Positions 1 through 2,938 of a stretch of 5,490 nt of DNA are shown piece after piece. The notes under the pieces are model-generated. The model was not told where the DNA came from. It ran no database searches and was given only the letters and a program-made list of their open reading frames with translations. Source of the stretch: Desulfobacteraceae bacterium (lineage in GTDB: Bacteria > Desulfobacterota > Desulfobacteria > Desulfobacterales > Desulfobacteraceae); NCBI GenBank assembly GCA_022712835.1, contig JAFLJU010000016.1:1-5490 (forward strand), given 5' to 3'. Numbering within the stretch: position 1 is the stretch's first letter; each line of letters opens with the position of its first letter. The translations under genes and the position numbers were made by a program.

Positions 1-24
1 TCATCTAATGGGCGTTCGGCTATC

Positions 25-47
25 TTTGAAAAATTCAAGTTTTCAAA
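25..47. repeat. AT-rich perfect inverted repeat
   Basis: Two 8-bp arms, TTTGAAAA at 25-32 and TTTTCAAA at 40-47, flank a 7-nt spacer. The stem is AT-rich, so a strong terminator is unlikely. It lies downstream of the doubtful minus-strand gene at 66-290 and could weakly end that transcript or bind a protein. No function can be assigned. Confidence 0.4.
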
Positions 48-65
48 TTATTGTGATTTTCCAAC

Positions 66-290
66 CTATTTACTTGTTAAATATCTTTCCAGAAAAATGA
101 AGACTTGTTTACCCAGTGGTTTTCTGATCAAAAAAGAATAAGCCCCCCATTTTGGTACCATAATTCTTCCTGGAGCAGCCTGGCCGGCAACTAAAATGGT
201 ACCATTATTCGATCTGACCAGCCCGGTACCGGAGAAGATCCACCAGGTGAGTGGTACCATAATATAAATTACTTCGTCCCCAATCCGCAA
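66..290 (-). CDS. Possible small protein of unknown function, 74 aa (doubtful)
   Basis: An open frame on the minus strand would start at TTG 288-290 and end at TAG. I do not recognise a family. The N-terminal half has a pattern typical of small beta-barrel proteins: GDEVIY, then WWIFSGTG, then a V-x-S-x-NG turn followed by alternating hydrophobic residues. Codon choice looks natural rather than random. Against it: there is no Shine-Dalgarno sequence before the TTG, and the start lies only 10 bases from the divergent start at 301, leaving no room for separate leaders. An internal ATG at codon 11 is an alternative start. Four GGTACC palindromes lie inside the frame, in two different reading phases, so they do not reflect a protein repeat. 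If real, it is an element-encoded accessory gene transcribed away from the integrase operon. Confidence 0.33.
   Translation of the reverse strand: MRIGDEVIYIMVPLTWWIFSGTGLVRSNNGTILVAGQAAPGRIMVPKWGAYSFLIRKPLGKQVFIFLERYLTSK
153..263. repeat. Cluster of four GGTACC palindromes
   Basis: GGTACC occurs at 154-159, 198-203, 225-230 and 254-259. Three copies share the longer form TGGTACCAT(A/T)AT (starting 153, 197 and 252). The third in order is a perfect 10-bp palindrome, CCGGTACCGG, at 223-232. I saw no other copy in the window. They lie just upstream of the zinc-ribbon, HTH and integrase genes, which would suit operator or recombination-protein binding sites. That role is inference. Confidence 0.5.
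263..268 (+). promoter_or_regulatory. Candidate -10 box for the integrase operon
   Basis: TATAAA at 263-268 would place a transcription start near 275, about 26 bases before the ATG at 301. No good -35 box lies 16-18 bases upstream. One TGGTACCATAAT repeat (252-263) abuts the hexamer and shares its first base, as an operator would. This is a weak prediction from position and base match only. Confidence 0.28.
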
Positions 291-300
291 AGGCGTAATT

Positions 301-513
301 ATGATTTGTCCAAAATGTAAAGGGAATCAGCATTGTCCCTGTAAAAACTGTTCTTATAAAAACAGAGGAAAAACCATCTGGAAATGGATTACCGAAAACG
401 GACCAATTGAATGCGGTCATTGTGGGCACACTATGGCATATGGTGACTGGTGCATGGAGGAATTTAAACAGTATGATCAATGGAAAAATTCTCATGCAAC
501 AAAGAAAAATTAA
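301..513 (+). CDS. Small Cys-rich zinc-ribbon-like protein, 70 aa
   Basis: This 70-residue protein carries eight cysteines. C3-P-K-C6 and C38-G-H-C41 form two CxxC knuckles that would together bind one zinc as a zinc ribbon. Between them lies a C12-P-C14-x2-C17 cluster, with H11, H40, H43 and C51 as further possible ligands. The C-terminal tail is polar. No signal peptide or membrane segment is present, so it should be cytoplasmic. The ATG start is supported by AAAGG at 289-293 with a 7-nt spacer. The stop overlaps the Shine-Dalgarno sequence of the next gene (AAGGA, 512-516), which suggests one transcript and translational coupling with the HTH gene. I do not recognise a named family. A DNA- or RNA-binding accessory role for the integrative element is a guess from context. 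Confidence 0.72.
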   Translation: MICPKCKGNQHCPCKNCSYKNRGKTIWKWITENGPIECGHCGHTMAYGDWCMEEFKQYDQWKNSHATKKN

Positions 514-522
514 GGATTAATC

Positions 523-855
523 TTGACACCTCCTCTCCCCAATAGACTGTTGACCCCCTCTGATGTTGCGGACCTATTGCAAATATCGGAAAAAACAGTT
601 TATAAACACCGCAACAAACTTTTTGGTTTTAAACCAGCTGGGTTGGGTGTATTAAGATTTAGACGGGAGATTATTAATGGGATTATGGAAGGACAAAGCA
701 CGGAAACATTGGCGGTACAGTTTCCAGTATCAGGGACAGATGTATACGGGGCGGGGTTACCAGACAAAAAGGGATGCAGCAACGGCCAGGGAAGAAAGAC
801 GAAAAGAAATAAAAAAACCGACAAAAATAGGCATGGCCTTTTCGGAAGCGGTTAA
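523..855 (+). CDS. Excisionase-like helix-turn-helix DNA-binding protein
   Basis: The start is TTG at 523-525, supported by AAGGA at 512-516 with a 6-nt spacer. Residues 8-53 form a MerR/excisionase-type HTH: LLTPSDVADLLQIS, then EKTVYKH, then a wing with GLGVLRFRRE. Such proteins next to a tyrosine recombinase usually act as recombination directionality factors or as regulators of the int operon. The frame does not stop soon after the HTH. It runs 179 nt into the integrase gene in another reading phase. The last ~55 residues are Lys/Gly/Asn-rich, resemble no domain and look like a by-product of the overlap. A lost stop, a small indel, or a frameshift that would fuse the HTH to the recombinase are alternatives. 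The HTH call is firm; the true C-terminus is uncertain. Confidence 0.7.
   Translation: MTPPLPNRLLTPSDVADLLQISEKTVYKHRNKLFGFKPAGLGVLRFRREIINGIMEGQSTETLAVQFPVSGTDVYGAGLPDKKGCSNGQGRKTKRNKKTDKNRHGLFGSG
665..669 (+). promoter_or_regulatory. Shine-Dalgarno site for the integrase, inside the HTH gene
   Basis: GGGAG lies 7 nt before ATG 677-679. In the integrase frame an in-frame TAA at 653-655 prevents any longer protein by normal initiation. The two facts together fix the integrase start at 677, even though it falls well inside the HTH frame. Confidence 0.6.
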
Positions 856-1765
856 CCTTTATCTTGACCATGCAGAGCGTCGGTTTGTACCAGAAGTCTA
901 TAATAATAAAAAATATGCCTACTCCTGCTTGTTTAAGTTTTTCAAAAACCATGATTTCCAGATGCATGAAATCACCACCAGCATGGTTAAGGCGTATCTT
1001 GATTCCAGACACAGCAATAATAATTTTAATGTCCATAGGCGAGAAATTTCTGCCTTATTTACCTATGCCAAAGAAACTCTTGAGGTCATAGACAAAAACC
1101 CTTTAAGAAAAATTGAAAAAATGCCCCATACTGTCGGAGAAAAATATATCCCGAGTGAGGATGATATTATTAAACTGATTCTGGTCGCTGATCCGAAAAC
1201 CGATGAAAGGGACTTGCTTATGGTCCTGCTTCACACTCTTGCCAGAATAGATGAGGCGTTAAGGTTGACATGGGATGATATCAACTTTGATCGCAAAATA
1301 CTGAACAAGAAGACCCGAAAGACAAAAGATGGATCTTGGAAAAAGGTTCCGGTTAAAATTAATGATGAATTATATGGTGTTCTTTTTAAAAGGTGGCAGG
1401 CCAGGGAATCAAACACCTGGGTATTTTTTAATAAACGGACCGGAGATCGTTTTCTAAAACGCCCAAAGTTTATGAAAGGTTTATGCTCCAGGGCAAAAAT
1501 TCAGCCTTTTGGTTTTCATACTCTCAGACATTTAATGTCCTCATTGCTTAACGACGATCCAAAGGTATCAAAGAAAACCATCCAGAAGATATTAGGCCAT
1601 GCCAGCCAAAGGACAACAGAAATTTACTTACATGAATTAGAGGGTTCAATTGAAAGTGCAATGGACTCTATTTCTGGAAAATTCACAAAAAAGAAAACAA
1701 ACCCGCACCCATTACCCGCACCCACAAACAAAAAAAGGACTTTCAGAAAATCTGAAAACCCTTGA
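677..1765 (+). CDS. int: Tyrosine recombinase / phage-type integrase, complete
   Basis: A 362-residue site-specific recombinase that would insert and excise the element at the neighbouring tRNA-Pro. Residues 2-47 ([15 protein letters not shown]...) resemble the arm-binding N-terminal domain of phage integrases. Residues ~53-140 are the SAM-like core-binding domain. Residues ~155-330 are the catalytic domain. All catalytic residues can be seen: R190 in [10 protein letters not shown], a Lys in the beta hairpin around K215-K217, H281-x-x-R284 in HTLRH, H308 in LGHAS, and the nucleophile Y317 in EIYLH. The length is typical and nothing appears truncated. The C-terminal tail (about 335-362) is Lys/Pro-rich and unlike a folded domain. 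Its DNA contains an 11-bp direct repeat and the tRNA terminator. The stop lies 7 nt from the tRNA 3' end, in convergent orientation. The gene is co-oriented with the upstream HTH and zinc-ribbon genes and overlaps the former. Confidence 0.93.
   Translation: MGLWKDKARKHWRYSFQYQGQMYTGRGYQTKRDAATAREERRKEIKKPTKIGMAFSEAVNLYLDHAERRFVPEVYNNKKYAYSCLFKFFKNHDFQMHEITTSMVKAYLDSRHSNNNFNVHRREISALFTYAKETLEVIDKNPLRKIEKMPHTVGEKYIPSEDDIIKLILVADPKTDERDLLMVLLHTLARIDEALRLTWDDINFDRKILNKKTRKTKDGSWKKVPVKINDELYGVLFKRWQARESNTWVFFNKRTGDRFLKRPKFMKGLCSRAKIQPFGFHTLRHLMSSLLNDDPKVSKKTIQKILGHASQRTTEIYLHELEGSIESAMDSISGKFTKKKTNPHPLPAPTNKKRTFRKSENP
1701..1724. repeat. 11-bp direct repeat, possible integrase arm sites
   Basis: ACCCGCACCCA occurs at 1701-1711 and again at 1714-1724, a 13-bp period, about 50-70 bases from the tRNA 3' end on the element side. 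Short direct repeats near the end of a tRNA-inserted element often serve as arm-type sites for the integrase N-terminal domain. The repeat lies within integrase codons for the NPHPLPAP tail. The binding role is inference. Confidence 0.45.
1730..1761 (-). terminator. Intrinsic terminator of tRNA-Pro, inside the end of int
   Basis: Read on the minus strand, arms GGGTTTTCAG and CTGAAAGTCC form a 10-bp stem (two G-U pairs) around a 5-nt loop, ATTTT, followed directly by seven T. The hairpin is at 1737-1761 and the T tract at 1730-1736. It begins 11 nt after the tRNA CCA end, the right place to end the tRNA transcript. The same bases encode the last integrase residues. On the plus strand no T tract follows, so it should work mainly for the tRNA. 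Confidence 0.75.
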
Positions 1766-1772
1766 TATGATT

Positions 1773-1849
<77 letters not shown>

Positions 1850-1870
1850 TACAAAACACAAAACAAAGCG

Positions 1871-1899
1871 TATCTATCACTTCTATTTCTGGGTGTCAA
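1871..1899 (-). promoter_or_regulatory. Sigma-70 promoter of tRNA-Pro
   Basis: On the minus strand a perfect TTGACA (-35; plus 1894-1899) is followed after exactly 17 bp by TAGATA (-10; plus 1871-1876), with TG one base before it (extended -10). Transcription would begin near 1864, about 15 bases before the mature tRNA 5' end, a normal short tRNA leader. Confidence 0.68.
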
Positions 1900-2121
1900 G
1901 CAAGAATTATTAAGATCCCAATCATTTTTGCTCCTCTTCGGAATGAAACCAGGCCATTTTCCCGATAAACTTCATGGAAAACTACATATAGGTGGGACCT
2001 TTTCAGAAGACACCTATTCCAAAATCACCTTATCAATGGATTCTTTTAAAATCGGAAAAAATTTTATATTTTCCTTAAATCACATCTTTTTATTGAGTTT
2101 ATGGCATTGAAACTCTATGAT

Positions 2122-2146
2122 ATTTTTCAACTTGTCATTTTTCAAC
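2122..2146. repeat. 10-bp direct repeat, 15-bp period
   Basis: ATTTTTCAAC occurs at 2122-2131 and 2137-2146. The 15-bp period equals that of the next repeat pair a few bases downstream. Function unknown. Confidence 0.45.
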
Positions 2147-2156
2147 CCCTCTCCTA

Positions 2157-2183
2157 ATTCTCTCGTTTTTCATTCTCTCGTTT
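2157..2183. repeat. 12-bp direct repeat, 15-bp period
   Basis: ATTCTCTCGTTT occurs at 2157-2168 and 2172-2183, separated by three bases. It lies 56 bases upstream of the TTGACA promoter candidate, so activator binding is possible, but nothing shows this directly. Confidence 0.5.
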
Positions 2184-2238
2184 CGACCTTCCCACGAGCA
2201 GACCCAAATGACAGGGCTAAAAAAACATACCCCCGCTA

Positions 2239-2267
2239 TTGACAGACAAAAAAAGACCTGCTAATAG
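2239..2267 (+). promoter_or_regulatory. Candidate sigma-70 promoter for the protease-hdrA operon
   Basis: A perfect TTGACA at 2239-2244 is followed after 17 bp by TAATAG at 2262-2267, with TG one base upstream (extended -10). The -35, spacing and TG are strong; the -10 matches only 3 of 6. The start would be near 2274, giving a leader of about 120 nt before GTG 2397 that includes the inverted repeat at 2320-2341. Confidence 0.45.
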
Positions 2268-2319
2268 TTGAACTTTTTTTTCTTAGCTCAAATGAGGATT
2301 AATTTTTAAATAAATGCCA

Positions 2320-2341
2320 TTAATTAACGTTTGTTAATTAA
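2320..2341. promoter_or_regulatory. Perfect inverted repeat, CRP/FNR-like operator candidate
   Basis: Arms TTAATTAAC (2320-2328) and GTTAATTAA (2333-2341) flank GTTT. The core, TTAAC-N4-GTTAA, has the half-site length and 4-base spacing used by CRP/FNR-family regulators (for example FNR, TTGAT-N4-ATCAA). It lies about 56 bases before the protease start. Downstream of the candidate promoter it would repress. With a start near 2370 it could activate. The regulator identity is inference. Confidence 0.42.
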
Positions 2342-2396
2342 ATAATTTGTATTTATTTTATGAACTGCAATATTAAACTTTGGATGGTTGCAAACT

Positions 2397-2894
2397 GTGA
2401 CAACTCTTATTTATGAAAAACCATATTTGGTGTTTGGGTGTGGAAACACGTTATTCGGCAACGACGGATTTGGTCCGGAAGTTGTCGATTATTTGACAGC
2501 AAATCATGAATTACCTGATTCCGTGTTGGTCGTTGATGCTGGCACAGGTATCAAAGATTTTGTATTTGACCTGCTCTTGGTGGAACAAAAACCGGAACTG
2601 GTCATTGTCATTGATGCCGTTACTATGGAAGGAAGGCAACAAGGAGAGGTTTTTGAAATAAATTTAAGCGCTGTCCCCAGGGAAAAGCTTTCTGATTTTT
2701 CCCTGCACCAGGCTCCCTCTTCCAACCTACTTTCCCAGCTTCAGGAAAGGGGCATTGAGGTTAAGATCATCGCCATGCAGACAAAGTCCATACCAAATGA
2801 AATCAACCCGGGGCTCTGCCCCATGGCAAAAAAAGCAGTAAAAGTAGCAGCAGAAAAAATCATAGGGGAACTCAAAAGCCGTACACGCTTTTAA
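2397..2894 (+). CDS. [NiFe]-hydrogenase maturation protease, HyaD/HybD/FrhD family
   Basis: A 165-residue cytoplasmic endopeptidase of peptidase family M52. These proteins check nickel insertion in the large subunit of a [NiFe] hydrogenase and then cut off its C-terminal tail. The N-terminal signature LVFGCGNTLFGNDGFGPEV (residues 11-29) is closest in my reading to FrhD-type proteases of F420-reducing hydrogenases. The three expected nickel-sensing ligands are visible: an acidic residue in the NDG motif (D23), D73 in VIDAV, and H104 in SLHQAP. Length is typical. I chose GTG 2397 because GGATGG lies 9 nt before it. TTG 2388 would add three residues but has no properly spaced ribosome site. It lies 44 nt upstream of hdrA on the same strand, so the two are probably co-transcribed. 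The substrate hydrogenase is not in the window and is expected nearby, probably downstream. Confidence 0.88.
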   Translation: MTTLIYEKPYLVFGCGNTLFGNDGFGPEVVDYLTANHELPDSVLVVDAGTGIKDFVFDLLLVEQKPELVIVIDAVTMEGRQQGEVFEINLSAVPREKLSDFSLHQAPSSNLLSQLQERGIEVKIIAMQTKSIPNEINPGLCPMAKKAVKVAAEKIIGELKSRTRF

Positions 2895-2938
2895 TGATAG
2901 GGGAATCAAAAACAATTTAACACGTATAAGAGGTAATT

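Larger units (their letters stand above)
1..1772. mobile_element. Partial integrative element inserted at the 3' end of tRNA-Pro
   Basis: An intact tyrosine recombinase gene ends 7 nt from the 3' end of a tRNA-Pro gene and points toward it. An excisionase-like HTH gene lies directly upstream. This order (xis-like, int, tRNA 3' end) is the standard end of genomic islands and prophages that integrate into tRNA genes and restore the tRNA. The element therefore extends left, and its far end, with the second copy of the attachment core, is outside the window. No second copy of the tRNA 3' end was found in bases 1-1772. No phage structural or conjugation genes are visible, so prophage, island or ICE cannot be told apart. 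Confidence 0.65.
1900..2238. other. Noncoding spacer between tRNA-Pro and the hydrogenase/Hdr genes
   Basis: I see no convincing gene here on either strand. Open frames that cross it have no Shine-Dalgarno site or family-like sequence, and one begins inside the antisense of the tRNA. The stretch is AT-rich and contains two pairs of short direct repeats (2122-2146 and 2157-2183). Confidence 0.6.

Noticed and set aside
1..25. Possible integron attC or gene end at the left edge (GGGCGTTCGGC)
   Set aside because: Too short and no paired R/L boxes are visible. Nothing can be supported from 25 bases.
600..1416. Minus-strand open frames opposite the HTH and integrase genes
   Set aside because: They are shadows of the integrase, which shows all catalytic motifs. 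None has a ribosome site or recognisable domain.
1..1772. Second copy of the tRNA-Pro 3' end marking the other attachment site
   Set aside because: No matching stretch was found by eye. The other end is probably left of the window.
2375..2396. Sigma-54 type -24/-12 promoter around TGGATGGTTGCA
   Set aside because: The GG and GC elements are too close together for sigma-54 spacing. The GGATGG fits better as a ribosome site for GTG 2397.
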